Shown in pieces: positions 36,826 through 46,495 of a stretch of 64,000 bases of DNA (positions are counted from its first letter, which is position 1; the number at the start of each line of letters is the position of its first letter). The notes beneath the pieces were generated by a model. That model had not been told where the DNA came from. It was given only the letters and a program-made list of their open reading frames with translations, and did not search any database. Source of the DNA: Rhodobacteraceae bacterium KLH11 (lineage in GTDB: Bacteria; Pseudomonadota; Alphaproteobacteria; Rhodobacterales; Rhodobacteraceae); contig DS999531.1 of assembly GCA_000158135.1 (NCBI GenBank), positions 2,150,051-2,214,050 on the forward strand, given 5' to 3'. Both the position numbers and the translations under genes were made by a program.

Positions 36826-38511
36826 ATGACCCAATCAACCCGCACCGTGCTGCGCAATCAGCTCAACCAGGCCCTCTCGGCGATCCGGGATGCCTGGCGG
36901 GTGATGCGCCATCGTGGGCCAAGCCAGGTGCAGTTCTGGTTCATTGCCTTGATCATCGGCATCGCCGCCGGTTTCATGGCACTGGGGTTTCGCATGGCGA
37001 TCTCGTCCCTGCAGGCCTATCTCTACGGGACGGATGATATCCTCTTTCTTCATAGCCATGCCGAAAAGCTGCACTGGTTCTGGATCCTCATAACACCAAT
37101 TGCCGGTGGGCTGGTTGTCGGCGTCATCTTGCATAAATTCACCGACGATGGCCGGGTACGCTCGGTTGCGGATGTGATCGAGGGATCGGCAATCACCGAT
37201 GGCCGGGTTGAAAAGAAGGCCGGGATTGCCTCGTTTCTTGCGTCTTTGATCACACTCAGTTCCGGCGGGTCCACAGGTCGTGAAGGGCCGGTGGTGCATA
37301 TGGCCGGGGTTATTTCCACATGGGTCAGCGACCGCATTCATGCAGATGGCATCACCGGGCGTGATCTGCTGGGCTGCGCCGTGGCGGCTGCCGTCTCGGC
37401 CAGTTTCAACGCCCCCATCGCCGGGGCCTTGTTCGCGCTTGAGGTCGTGCTGCGCCACTTTGCCGTGCACGCCTTTGCACCGATCGTCATCGCCTCGCTT
37501 GCGGGAACGGTGATTAACCGGCTGGCTTATGGCGATGTCACTGAATTCGTTCTGGATACCCCAGGCTCGCTGCAGTTTTACGTCGAGCTGCCTGCGTTCC
37601 TGATCCTCGGCCTGATCTGCGGGCTGGTGTCGCTGTTGCTGATGCGTTCGATCTTCTTTGCCGAGGATATCGGCACTCATATCCAGAATCGCCTGTCACT
37701 GCCGCGCTGGTTGCGCCCGGGGGTGTCGGGGGCGATGCTGGGGCTGATCGCGATCTGGTTCCCGCATATCATCGGTGTCGGCTATGAGACGACGATCCGC
37801 GCGTTGACAGGCGATCTTGTACTGACCACGGCAATTATGCTGGCAGCGGTCAAAACCATTGCCGTGGCCATCACGATGGGCGGGCGAATGGGGGGCGGTG
37901 TATTTTCCCCGTCCCTGATGATCGGCGCGTTGACCGGGCTGGCATTCGGGTTGATTGCCACGGGTCTGCTGCCGGATGTGTCGGGCACCCACACGCTTTA
38001 TGCCTTTGCCGGGATGGGGGCGGTTGCAGCCGCGGTTCTGGGCGCGCCGATCTCAACGACGCTGATCGTGTTCGAACTGACCGGAGAATGGCAGATCGGT
38101 CTTGCAGTGATGGCGTCTGTGTCGATGTCCACCGCGCTTGCGTCGCGTCTGGTGGACAGGTCGTTCTTCCTGACGCAGCTGGAGCGGCGCAATGTGCATC
38201 TGGCGGCCGGGCCGCAGGCGTATCTGCTGGCGATGCTGCGTGCCGGTGCGGTGATGCGGCCGCTTGGCGATGCCCGTTCGATCACCCGGGACGAGGCGCA
38301 GGCGCTGATCGAGCAGGGGCTCTGCGTCAAAGCCAGCGCCACGCTTGAGGCGGCGATGCCTTATTTCGACCGCGACGATATCCCGTGCATCCCGGTGGTG
38401 ATCGTGGACAAAGACGGGTGCGAGAACCCGGTGGGAGCGCTCTATCACATTGATGCGCTCAAGGCGTATAACCGGGCGCTGGCCGCAACTGCGGCTGAAG
38501 AGCATTCCTGA
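36826..38511 (+). CDS. ClC-family chloride channel/antiporter
   Basis: 561 residues, about twelve or more membrane segments. The gating region LSSGGSTGREGPVVHMAG contains the GREGP motif with the gating glutamate. Others are FNAPIAGALFALEVVLRHF and the second anion-site motif GGRMGGGVFSPSLMIGALTGL. The first-shell GSGIP motif is not recognisable (VIEGSAITDG at that place). About 110 residues after the last helix contain a CBS-like half-domain (DARSITRDEAQALIEQG, DIPCIPVVIVDKDG). Convergent with the DUF3179 gene with no gap: TGA of this gene is followed directly by the TCA of the other. Confidence 0.92.
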   Translation: MTQSTRTVLRNQLNQALSAIRDAWRVMRHRGPSQVQFWFIALIIGIAAGFMALGFRMAISSLQAYLYGTDDILFLHSHAEKLHWFWILITPIAGGLVVGVILHKFTDDGRVRSVADVIEGSAITDGRVEKKAGIASFLASLITLSSGGSTGREGPVVHMAGVISTWVSDRIHADGITGRDLLGCAVAAAVSASFNAPIAGALFALEVVLRHFAVHAFAPIVIASLAGTVINRLAYGDVTEFVLDTPGSLQFYVELPAFLILGLICGLVSLLLMRSIFFAEDIGTHIQNRLSLPRWLRPGVSGAMLGLIAIWFPHIIGVGYETTIRALTGDLVLTTAIMLAAVKTIAVAITMGGRMGGGVFSPSLMIGALTGLAFGLIATGLLPDVSGTHTLYAFAGMGAVAAAVLGAPISTTLIVFELTGEWQIGLAVMASVSMSTALASRLVDRSFFLTQLERRNVHLAAGPQAYLLAMLRAGAVMRPLGDARSITRDEAQALIEQGLCVKASATLEAAMPYFDRDDIPCIPVVIVDKDGCENPVGALYHIDALKAYNRALAATAAEEHS

Positions 38512-39882
38512 TCAGCCATTATATACGCTTGCCGTATCGCCCAGATAATTATCCCAGGCAAACCAGTAAGAGATATGCCCGGCAACGCGCGGCAGCTCGG
38601 CACCGTCCGGCCCGATCAACGCCTCTTCGGTGACGGTCCATGTGTTGCCAGCCTGATCCAGCAGCCCGCCATCCGTTGTAGCGCGGAACTGATGCGCGCC
38701 GCGCTCATAGGCGCGCACGCTGCGCTTGTCCGGGTCACCCATCAGCATCAGGTTTCGCCCGCCAATTGCGTCATTGATCACCGGTTTGCCTTTGAACGCC
38801 TGCAATGGCCAGGCCCGCGCCGCGCCGAACTGACGTATGGCAAAGACGTAATCCTTTTGCCGATGGGTGGATTGATCAACCAGAGCCGGGAACATCAACT
38901 CGGGTGAGGCGAAATACTCGCGATAAACCACCCCTGACCCATAGTTGCGCCGGTGCCCGGTGCTGAGCGACAGCACCTGCGTGTTGGGATGCGAGGCCTT
39001 CCAGCTGTCCCACCGGGTGATCACAACGGGGCGCTGCTTTAGCTCGATACCGCTGTCGACCAGAGGGCCCACGACCGGTTTGCCGGTATACTGGTTCCAT
39101 AGCGAGTGGGTCTCGCGATCAAACATCAGCTTGTTCGAACGATAAAGGAACCCTGACGAGCCAAAGACAAATGGTTTGCGCCGCCCTGCAACCTGTGTCT
39201 CGAACAGAATGCCAGACCCACAAAGGGTGCAATAGGCCAAGGCCACCGGCACCCCTCCGATGACTTCGTTGAACATCTCATGCCAGCCCATGATCCGCAG
39301 GGGATAGGCGCGCTCATCGCCATTGATGGAAACGCCAAAGACCAGATCATCATCCTTCAGATAATCCGCACGCGCGGCCGGGATCAGCTTTGGGTTATCC
39401 AGCGACGGGATACCATCCTTGACGACCCCACCCCACGAGATCTCTTCCAGCCGGATCTTCATCTTGCCGGGTTGCAGGTATTCGGGCTTCAGGAACACAT
39501 CGAAGTTCTGATCGATCCCCAGCAGAACCTCACGCTTGAACGGGATCAGAGAGGGGTGAGGCACGATCTGGGGGTTCTTTTCCTGCCACAGCATCCATTC
39601 GAACCAGTCCGTGCCATGGTTGGTTCCGGTCAGGGTTTCCATCACCTCGGCGATGTCCTGTTCGCGCCGCCTGCCGAAACGCATTGCCGTTAAAAGCGCA
39701 GGGACAACATCGGGATTGCCACGCTGTGTCAGAAAGGCCATTCCCGCCTCAAAATCCGCTTGTCTTCCAAACAGGGTAGAGCGGACTGCCTCAAATACCG
39801 GGTCTTCCTGTGCCCAAGCCGTTGCAGGCAGGATCGCTCCGGCCCCCAGCAGACCGGCAAAGCTGCGGCGTGTGATCGACAT
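38512..39882 (-). CDS. Tat-exported DUF3179 domain protein
   Basis: 456 residues. The signal SITRRSFAGLLGAGAILPATAWA has a twin-arginine motif, so the protein is probably folded, perhaps with a cofactor, before export. The conserved DUF3179 core has YPLRIMGWHEMFNEVIGGVP followed by ALAYCTLCGSGILFE (paired Cys) and FGSSGFLYRSNKLMFDRET. This part is widespread but biochemically uncharacterised. It is monocistronic, with a ~240-base gap to creatinase. The YCTLCGS motif resembles a metal or redox site; that is inference. Confidence 0.85.
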   Translation of the reverse strand: MSITRRSFAGLLGAGAILPATAWAQEDPVFEAVRSTLFGRQADFEAGMAFLTQRGNPDVVPALLTAMRFGRRREQDIAEVMETLTGTNHGTDWFEWMLWQEKNPQIVPHPSLIPFKREVLLGIDQNFDVFLKPEYLQPGKMKIRLEEISWGGVVKDGIPSLDNPKLIPAARADYLKDDDLVFGVSINGDERAYPLRIMGWHEMFNEVIGGVPVALAYCTLCGSGILFETQVAGRRKPFVFGSSGFLYRSNKLMFDRETHSLWNQYTGKPVVGPLVDSGIELKQRPVVITRWDSWKASHPNTQVLSLSTGHRRNYGSGVVYREYFASPELMFPALVDQSTHRQKDYVFAIRQFGAARAWPLQAFKGKPVINDAIGGRNLMLMGDPDKRSVRAYERGAHQFRATTDGGLLDQAGNTWTVTEEALIGPDGAELPRVAGHISYWFAWDNYLGDTASVYNG

Positions 39883-40091
39883 GGCATCCTCCGATTGGGT
39901 TGATGCCTATTTTACCTGAAAACGCTGTTCACGTTCACGCAACACCTGCGTGAGCAGTACATGATGAGGCTGGATGGCACATATCGCGACGGGACGTGAG
40001 GTCATGCCTGTGTCAAATGTGGCCCCGCCTGTTTCGGTTGCTTTGCTGCTATCCGTTTTGTCCTTGTTTCGCAGGATCGCGGCCTGTTTGG

Positions 40092-40118
40092 AAAGGTGGG
40101 GCTGAAAACCCCACCCGT
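40092..40118 (-). terminator. Hairpin at the end of the creatinase operon
   Basis: A perfect 7-bp GC-rich stem GGTGGGG/CCCCACC (40095-40115) with a 7-base loop lies just past the creatinase stop. On the minus strand it is followed by TTTCC, a weak T-run. Confidence 0.5.
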
Positions 40119-40122
40119 TTTC

Positions 40123-41340
40123 TTACGCCCCGATGACGTTGTGACCCGGGCCATAAGGGAAGCCGGTGATGTTCTCTGCCCCGTTTTCGCCGACCACAAG
40201 GATATCGTGTTCGCGGTAGCCGCCCGCGCCTGGCTGACCTTCTGGGATCCACAGCATCGGCTCGATCGAGACGACCATGCCCGGCTCCAGCACCGTGTCG
40301 ATGTCTTCGCGCAGTTCCAGACCGGCCTCGCGCCCGTAATAGTGGCTGAGGATGCCGAAGGAATGGCCGTAGCCGAAGGATCGGTATTGCAGCAGGCCCT
40401 CATCAGCGAAGAACCGGTTGATCTCGGCCGTGATGCCCGAGCAGGTGACACCCGGTTTGATCAGGCTCAAACCCAGCTCATGTGCAGCAACGTTGGCTTG
40501 CCACAGGCGCAGGCTTTCGGCATCGGGCTCACCCAGGAAAAGGGTGCGCTCCAGCGCGGTGTAATAGCCCGAGATCATCGGGAAGGTGTTCAGCGACAGG
40601 ATATCGCCCTTTTGCAATGCGCGTTTGGTGACCGGATTATGGGCACCGTCGGTGTTCAGGCCGGATTGGAACCAGACCCATGTATCGCGGTATTCGGCAT
40701 CCGGGTAGGCACGGGCGATCTCGGCCTCCATCGCGTCGCGACCGGCCATGGCAATCTCGATCTCGGTCGCGCCTTCGCAGATCGCGGCATGGATGGCCGC
40801 GCCACCTACGTCCGCGGTACGGGCTCCGCCTTTGATCAGTTCGATCTCTTCTGCGGATTTCACCATGCGGGCGGCCATGGTGCCGGGTGCGATATCCAAC
40901 AGTTCCGGTGTGCCCAGCATTGCCAGTGCGGTGTCACGGGCGGCCAGTGTCATGTGGTCGCCTTCGATCCCGATCCGTTTGGCTCCACCAATCAACCCCG
41001 CCACGGCGCGCCAGTAGTTGTCACGCTTCCAGTCGGTGTAGATGACGTTGTCCTCGACCGAGCGTCGCCACGGCTGACCCGCATCAATATTGGCGGACAC
41101 GGTGGTGCAGGCATCCTGCGTGACCACGCAGCCATAGGGGCGACCGAACGTGCAGTACAGAAAGCCGGAATAATAGGCGATGTTCTGCATCGAGGTCAGC
41201 AGGACCACGGGGATATCCCGTGCCGCCATGATCGCGCGCAGCTTGCCAAGGCGGCGGTCATATTCGCCCTTGCTGAAGGGCAGGGGTGCTTTGTCGCCGT
41301 TATGGCAGGTGAAGAATTCGGGGCGTTTTGTGTCTGTCAT
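40123..41340 (-). CDS. Creatinase (creatine amidinohydrolase)
   Basis: Hydrolyses creatine to sarcosine and urea. 405 residues (Pseudomonas enzyme ~403). Similarity to that enzyme is visible throughout: NGDKAPLPFSKGEYDRRLGK, YYSGFLYCTFGRPYGCVVTQ, SANIDAGQPWRRSVEDNVIY, TWVWFQSGLNTDGAHNPVT with the catalytic His (234), GDILSLNTFPMISGYYTALE, GHSFGILSHYYGREAGLELR, and GGYREHDILVVGENGAENIT. It has the pita-bread fold of M24 peptidases without needing metal. The ATG at 41340 is five codons into a longer open frame. It follows an ABC importer on the same strand, pointing to uptake and use of creatine. No sarcosine oxidase or urease genes are in the window. Confidence 0.92.
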   Translation of the reverse strand: MTDTKRPEFFTCHNGDKAPLPFSKGEYDRRLGKLRAIMAARDIPVVLLTSMQNIAYYSGFLYCTFGRPYGCVVTQDACTTVSANIDAGQPWRRSVEDNVIYTDWKRDNYWRAVAGLIGGAKRIGIEGDHMTLAARDTALAMLGTPELLDIAPGTMAARMVKSAEEIELIKGGARTADVGGAAIHAAICEGATEIEIAMAGRDAMEAEIARAYPDAEYRDTWVWFQSGLNTDGAHNPVTKRALQKGDILSLNTFPMISGYYTALERTLFLGEPDAESLRLWQANVAAHELGLSLIKPGVTCSGITAEINRFFADEGLLQYRSFGYGHSFGILSHYYGREAGLELREDIDTVLEPGMVVSIEPMLWIPEGQPGAGGYREHDILVVGENGAENITGFPYGPGHNVIGA

Positions 41341-41499
41341 CACAGGTTCTCTCATCTATGCCGGGGCATACCCGGCCACATGTCCCGGCGTTCAGGACAG
41401 GCGGTCTCGGGGTCCGAGAGCCGATCACCCCCGATGATACCGCGACGCCATCGCGGCTGAGGTGACCGGGTGAATCGTTAGTTCAGGTGCGCGCCTGCG

Positions 41500-42711
41500 T
41501 CAAGCCGGAGAAAGCCCCCGCAAACGCTCGGATCGGCGGCGCAGCAACTCGACCGTGGTCAGCAGCGCGATCGAGATCACCACAAGGATCGTCGCCACCG
41601 CCAGAATGGTCGGGCTGATCTGTTCGCGCAGGCCGGTGAACATCTGCCATGGCAGGGTTTTCTGGCTGGCCGAGCCCACAAACAGCACCACAACCACCTC
41701 GTCAAACGAGGTGATGAAGGCAAACAGGCCGCCCGAGATTACGCCCGGCAGGATCAGCGGCATCTGGATCTTGAAGAAGGTCCGCACCGGACCCGCACCC
41801 ATATTTGCCGCCGCCCGCGTCAGCGAGCGGTCAAAGCCCACCAGCGTTGCGGTCACGGTGATGATGACGAAAGGGATGCCCAGAACGGCATGGGCAAGGA
41901 TGACCTTCACATAGCCCACGAAGTTCTTGTTCATGCCCAGCGTGCCCTCCATAAAGCGACCGATATCGCTGTAGAAGAAGAACATGCCGGTGGCCGAGAT
42001 GATCAGCGGCACGATCATCGGCGAGATCAGGATGCCCATGATGGCGCGACGACCGGGAACGTGGCTCTGGCTGAGGCCGATGGCCGCCAGCGTGCCCAGC
42101 GAGACCGAGATGATCGTCGCAATCGGTGCGATGATCAACGAGTTCTTGAAGCTGCGCTGCCATTCATTGTTGGTGAAGAAATCGCGGTAATGCTTCAGCG
42201 AATACCCCTCGGGATCCAGTCGCAGCATTTCGGGCGTGAAGGTAAAGAAATCCTGCGCGTTGAACGACAGTGGCAGAACCACAAGGATCGGGGTGATCAG
42301 GAAGACAAAGATCGCACCGCAGATCACCCGGAACAGGTAGTGGTAAAACACCTGTTTCGCCGTCAGATAGGGCAGAAGTTTCTGGCGATAGCGCCCTTCA
42401 TAAAGCCAATAGATGAACCAGATGAAAAACCAGCCGCCCAACAGCCCCAGAACGCCGCCCATCGGACCTGAGACCAGAAAGCCAACAATGCCGAAGCCAA
42501 GGATGGTGATCCAGCGGGCTAGCTTCTCGTTTTTTAGGACGGTGATATAGAGCCATGCCAGCGCGGCGATCAAAGCGGCTCCGCCAAGGATGCCCAGAAA
42601 GATCGAGCCATTGCCCGCGCCAACAAAGATGCCGGCGAAGGCACCTGCCAGCGCGACGCTGGGCAGGACCATGGACAGAGGTTTGCGGGATATCGGAGTA
42701 AGTGCGGCCAT
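41500..42711 (-). CDS. ABC transporter permease (PotC-like) with extra N-terminal membrane region
   Basis: Inner-membrane subunit of a spermidine/putrescine-type importer. 403 residues, against about 265 for PotC. The C-terminal ~270 residues are the permease proper: FRVICGAIFVFLITPILVVL, a periplasmic loop, six helices and the ATPase-contact loop RAAANMGAGPVRTFFKIQMP. The N-terminal ~125 residues are an added block of about four Gly-rich hydrophobic segments (AGAFAGIFVGAGNGSIFLGI, ILGFGIVGFLVSGPMGGVLG). Five bases downstream of the partner permease. Substrate probably creatine or another guanidino/amine compound, judged from the adjacent creatinase. Confidence 0.88.
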   Translation of the reverse strand: MAALTPISRKPLSMVLPSVALAGAFAGIFVGAGNGSIFLGILGGAALIAALAWLYITVLKNEKLARWITILGFGIVGFLVSGPMGGVLGLLGGWFFIWFIYWLYEGRYRQKLLPYLTAKQVFYHYLFRVICGAIFVFLITPILVVLPLSFNAQDFFTFTPEMLRLDPEGYSLKHYRDFFTNNEWQRSFKNSLIIAPIATIISVSLGTLAAIGLSQSHVPGRRAIMGILISPMIVPLIISATGMFFFYSDIGRFMEGTLGMNKNFVGYVKVILAHAVLGIPFVIITVTATLVGFDRSLTRAAANMGAGPVRTFFKIQMPLILPGVISGGLFAFITSFDEVVVVLFVGSASQKTLPWQMFTGLREQISPTILAVATILVVISIALLTTVELLRRRSERLRGLSPA

Positions 42712-42716
42712 GTCGA

Positions 42717-43991
42717 TTATCCCAGCTTCACGTTATCGATGCCCACGATCTTGTCGTAGACCCAGTAGAGCAACAGAACGACGCCCAGAAGGATCGTTCC
42801 CAGTGCCGCGGCCAGTCCCCAGTTCAGCGAGGATGAGATGTGGTAGGCAATCCGGTTCGAGATGAAGACGCCTTTGGTACCACCTACGATTTCGGGTGTG
42901 ATGTAGTACCCGATGGCCAGAATGAACACGAGGATCGACCCCGCGCCGATACCCGGAATGGATTGCGGGAAATAGATGCGCCAGAAGGTTGTCCAGTTGG
43001 TCGCGCCCATGGATTTCGCAGCACGGGTATAGGACACTGGGATCGTCTGCATGACCGAATACATCGGCAGGATCATGAACGGCAGCAGGATATGCGTCAT
43101 CGCGATGATCGTACCGATCTGGTTGTTGATGATGACCAGCCGCGCGTCATCAGCCACCAGCCCCAGCCACACCAGCGTTTCATTGATCACGCCTTGCTGC
43201 TGCAGCATCACCTTCCACGCAGAGGTCCGCACCAGCAATGAGGTCCAGAAAGGTAGCAACACAAGGATCATCAACAGGTTCGACACCCGCATCGGCAAGG
43301 TCGCCAGCAGGTAACTGACCGGATAGGCCAGCAGGATGCACGACGCGGTAATCACCAGCGACATGAACAGCGTGCGACCAAACAGTTTGATCAGGATCTG
43401 CTTGTCTTCCGGCTGCGCCTGCGCCCCCTCGGGTGTGCGGCGCATGTCGACTGCATTCAGGAAATAGCCATTGGTGATCGCAGGCGAATGGGTCTTGATC
43501 ACCGCCCATGTCTGGGGCTCACCCCAGCCATCGTGAATCTCGATCAATTGTTCTTTGAACGGACCATCTGTTTCGGGGTCCAGCTTGCCCAACTTCCGGC
43601 CCGAGCGGCGGAACATCGAAGACATGCCGGTTTCTTCGTAGTTCAGACGCGAACCCAGCCGGGTATGGGTCTTGTTGTCGACGGCCACCACCATGTCGCG
43701 CACGAAGGCGTCATAGACGGCCTCGTCGGGCAATTCGCCAGTGGTCTCATCCCAGTTCTGCAGGGCCTCGACGGTCAGCGGCAGCGTATCCCCGACGATG
43801 TTGTTTTCAACCGAACGGAACAGCATGGATGCGATCGGAATTATGAAGGATAACAGAACGAACAGCAGCAAGGGGGCGATCAGCATCAGGGCCCGCAGCT
43901 TTTGCCGACGCAGTGAGCGCGCCAGCGATTGTTTGAGCGGCGTCCCGTCCGCGGCCAGCATGGGACCGGTATTTTGGGTGGCGTCAGTCAT
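42717..43991 (-). CDS. ABC transporter permease (PotB-like) with large periplasmic insert
   Basis: 424 residues, longer than the usual ~285. One membrane helix (LRALMLIAPLLLFVLLSFII) is followed by a ~135-residue hydrophilic, probably periplasmic region (for example DETTGELPDEAVYDAFVRDM). Five more helices follow, with the coupling loop RAAKSMGATNWTTFWRIYFP. It pairs with the PotC-like permease directly downstream. The long first loop recurs in some polyamine/opine-type permeases of alphaproteobacteria. Confidence 0.88.
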   Translation of the reverse strand: MTDATQNTGPMLAADGTPLKQSLARSLRRQKLRALMLIAPLLLFVLLSFIIPIASMLFRSVENNIVGDTLPLTVEALQNWDETTGELPDEAVYDAFVRDMVVAVDNKTHTRLGSRLNYEETGMSSMFRRSGRKLGKLDPETDGPFKEQLIEIHDGWGEPQTWAVIKTHSPAITNGYFLNAVDMRRTPEGAQAQPEDKQILIKLFGRTLFMSLVITASCILLAYPVSYLLATLPMRVSNLLMILVLLPFWTSLLVRTSAWKVMLQQQGVINETLVWLGLVADDARLVIINNQIGTIIAMTHILLPFMILPMYSVMQTIPVSYTRAAKSMGATNWTTFWRIYFPQSIPGIGAGSILVFILAIGYYITPEIVGGTKGVFISNRIAYHISSSLNWGLAAALGTILLGVVLLLYWVYDKIVGIDNVKLG

Positions 43992-44061
43992 CGGTGCCCC
44001 TTGGGTGCTTTTGGGATCGGGGGCGATATGCCGCCCCCGATAGTTTTATGAAATCAAGCGC

Positions 44062-45153
44062 TTATTGCGCCAACCATGCCTGGAATTTCGCGTCGATATC
44101 ATCGCGGTAATCCGCCCAGAACTCGTAGTTGTAAAGGAACGTGTTCTTGGCGTTTTCCGGATCGGTTGGCATGTGCGGTGCCATGTCGATGCCCAGATCG
44201 GCGTGCTGACCCACCAGCGGAGCCGACGAGGCACGGGCCGGACCATACGAGATGTACTTGGCCTGATCCGCCAGACGCTGCGTATCGGTTGCGAACATGA
44301 TATAGTCCAGCGCGCGCTGCTGACGCTCTTCGCTCAGGCCGGTCGGGATGATCCAGCCATCCAGATCAAACACCTGCGCGTCCCACAGCATGGCAACGGG
44401 CTGGTTCTGCTCTTCGATCACGCTGAACAGACGGCCGTTATAGGTTGATCCCATGATCACTTCGCCATCAGCAAGCAGCTGAGGCGTATCGGCACCTGCC
44501 GACCACCAGACAACGCTGTCCTTGATGGTGTCGAGTTTGGCCAGAGCCTGATCTTGACCTTCTGCAGTGGCCAGCACGTCATAAACGTCGTCTTTCGGCA
44601 CTCCGTCACAGATCAGTGCCCATTCCATGTTGTTGATCGGACGCTTTTCCAGCGACCGCTTGCCGGGATAGGCTTCAAGATCGAACACGGCGCAGACATC
44701 GGTCGGCGGTGTGTCACCGACCAGATCGGTGCGATAGCCGAAGGTGGTCGAATAGACGATCTGCGGGATAAAGCAGTCACTGACCAGAAGATCGCCGAAA
44801 TCTTCCGACGCAGACGTGCCATCAGGGGCCGCCGCCAGCTGGGTATCGAAATCGATCTCCATCGCGAGGCCTTCGTCGCACAGGCGGATCGCGTCCGCTG
44901 CAACAACATCAACCACATCCCATGTGATGTTGCCTGCTTCGTTCATGGCGCGCAGCTTGGCCACCGCTTCGTTCGAGCTGTCGTCATTCAGGATGGTGAT
45001 GCCGGTCTTTTCCGAATAGGGCTCGTGATAGGCCTTGAGCTGCGATTTGGAATAGGCGCCGCCCCATGAGACGATGGTCATTTCCTCGGCGGAAACACCG
45101 CCAGCCGCAGTCGCAAGCGCTGCTGCCGTGAGCAGAGTTTTTGTTGGTTTCAT
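44062..45153 (-). CDS. ABC transporter substrate-binding protein (PotD-like)
   Basis: 363 residues. Signal peptide (LLTAAALATAAGGVSA, cut before EEMTIVSWGGAYS). Periplasmic binding protein of the spermidine/putrescine family: WGGAYSKSQLKAYHEPYSEK, ITWDVVDVVAADAIRLCDEG, VWWSAGADTPQLLADGEVIM and FATDTQRLADQAKYISYGPA. Ligand unknown; the operon ends with creatinase. GGAG lies 7-10 bases before the ATG. Confidence 0.9.
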   Translation of the reverse strand: MKPTKTLLTAAALATAAGGVSAEEMTIVSWGGAYSKSQLKAYHEPYSEKTGITILNDDSSNEAVAKLRAMNEAGNITWDVVDVVAADAIRLCDEGLAMEIDFDTQLAAAPDGTSASEDFGDLLVSDCFIPQIVYSTTFGYRTDLVGDTPPTDVCAVFDLEAYPGKRSLEKRPINNMEWALICDGVPKDDVYDVLATAEGQDQALAKLDTIKDSVVWWSAGADTPQLLADGEVIMGSTYNGRLFSVIEEQNQPVAMLWDAQVFDLDGWIIPTGLSEERQQRALDYIMFATDTQRLADQAKYISYGPARASSAPLVGQHADLGIDMAPHMPTDPENAKNTFLYNYEFWADYRDDIDAKFQAWLAQ

Positions 45154-45262
45154 GTGTTACTCCCAGTACTTCCCGTTTCTCATCGTGTCAGCTGACGCAC
45201 GGGTCTTCGTCAGCCGGTCCCTCGGTGAAACCGCGCTTGTCCCCGCGCGGCTTGGTCTATGT

Positions 45263-46363
45263 CTATGCGTCCAGCGCACGACAATCTTTGGCCAGCCAGC
45301 CGATCTCGATCTCCTGACCGGGTTGCAGGCGGGTGGCGTCGGGGGCGTTTCGTGTCTTGACGATGAACTCGTCATTTCCGGCCACCGACATGCGGAAGCG
45401 GAACACATCGCCCATATAGATGAATTCTTTGACCGTCGCCTTCAGCGTATGTGCATCCGCGTGCAGGCGGTTCTTGTTGAATTCCACACGTTCGGGCCGG
45501 ATCGAAACCTTGGTGCGATCGCCCGGCGCATGCACATTGATCGGTACGGCGTCAATCTCGGAACCATCGTCCAGTTGCACCACGCAGGCATCACTTTCGA
45601 TCGATTTAACAACGCCTTCCAATGTGTTGTTTTCACCGATGAACTGGGCCACAAAGCTGTTCTCGGGCTCTTCATAGAGCTGATCCGGCGGGGCCAGCTG
45701 TTGAATGCGCCCGTCATCGAACACCGCGACGCGGTCAGACATGGTCAGCGCCTCGGTCTGGTCGTGCGTCACATAGACAGTGGTGATGCCCAGCTCATGC
45801 GCCAGACGGGTGATCTCGAACTGCATATGTTCGCGCAGCTGCTTGTCCAGCGCGCCCAGCGGTTCGTCCATCAAAACCAGCTCGGGCTCAAACACCAGCG
45901 CACGCGCCAACGCGATCCGCTGCTGCTGACCACCGGACAGTTGAGCAGGGCGGCGGCCACCAAAGGCACCCATCTGCACCATATCCAGTGCGCGTTTGAC
46001 CTTTTCATCCCGCTCGGATTTACCCAGTTTGCGCACTTCCAGCGGGAATGCGAGGTTTTCGGCCACAGTCATATGCGGGAACAAAGCGTAGTTCTGGAAC
46101 ACCATCCCGATGCCACGTTTGTGCGGCGGGATGTTGTTGATGGGTTTCCCATCCAGCAGAATTTCCCCATGGGTGGCGGTTTCAAAGCCGGCGAGCATCA
46201 TCAGGCAGGTGGTTTTACCTGATCCGGACGGCCCGAGCATGGTCAGGAATTCGCCCTTTGGCATTGCCAGGTTGAGATCTTTGACAACGAGATTCTCGCC
46301 ATCATAAGACTTTTGAACGCGTTGAAATTCAACAAACGCGGCGTCGTTATTTATGTCGGTCAC
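45263..46363 (-). CDS. ABC transporter ATP-binding protein (PotA-like)
   Basis: 366 residues from a GTG start. Walker A MLGPSGSGKTTCLMMLAGFE, Q-loop NYALFPHMTVAENLAFPLEV, signature LSGGQQQRIALARAL, Walker B LVLMDEPLGALD, the H-loop TVYVTHDQTEALT, and a C-terminal TOBE domain (~250-366) with FIGENNTLEGVV and SIRPERVEFN. It heads the operon ATPase - binding protein - permease - permease - creatinase; 109 bases separate it from the binding-protein gene. Confidence 0.92.
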   Translation of the reverse strand: MTDINNDAAFVEFQRVQKSYDGENLVVKDLNLAMPKGEFLTMLGPSGSGKTTCLMMLAGFETATHGEILLDGKPINNIPPHKRGIGMVFQNYALFPHMTVAENLAFPLEVRKLGKSERDEKVKRALDMVQMGAFGGRRPAQLSGGQQQRIALARALVFEPELVLMDEPLGALDKQLREHMQFEITRLAHELGITTVYVTHDQTEALTMSDRVAVFDDGRIQQLAPPDQLYEEPENSFVAQFIGENNTLEGVVKSIESDACVVQLDDGSEIDAVPINVHAPGDRTKVSIRPERVEFNKNRLHADAHTLKATVKEFIYMGDVFRFRMSVAGNDEFIVKTRNAPDATRLQPGQEIEIGWLAKDCRALDA

Positions 46364-46495
46364 AAGACCCCCTGTTGCATCGAATGATTACCCGGTTAGT
46401 CCGGATTTCATTGATATTCTCGTGCATTGAAGCCGAGGCTAACAAATGGTCGCAGGCCCGTAAAGCGATTGGGCAAGCTGCAGCGTCACTTTTGC

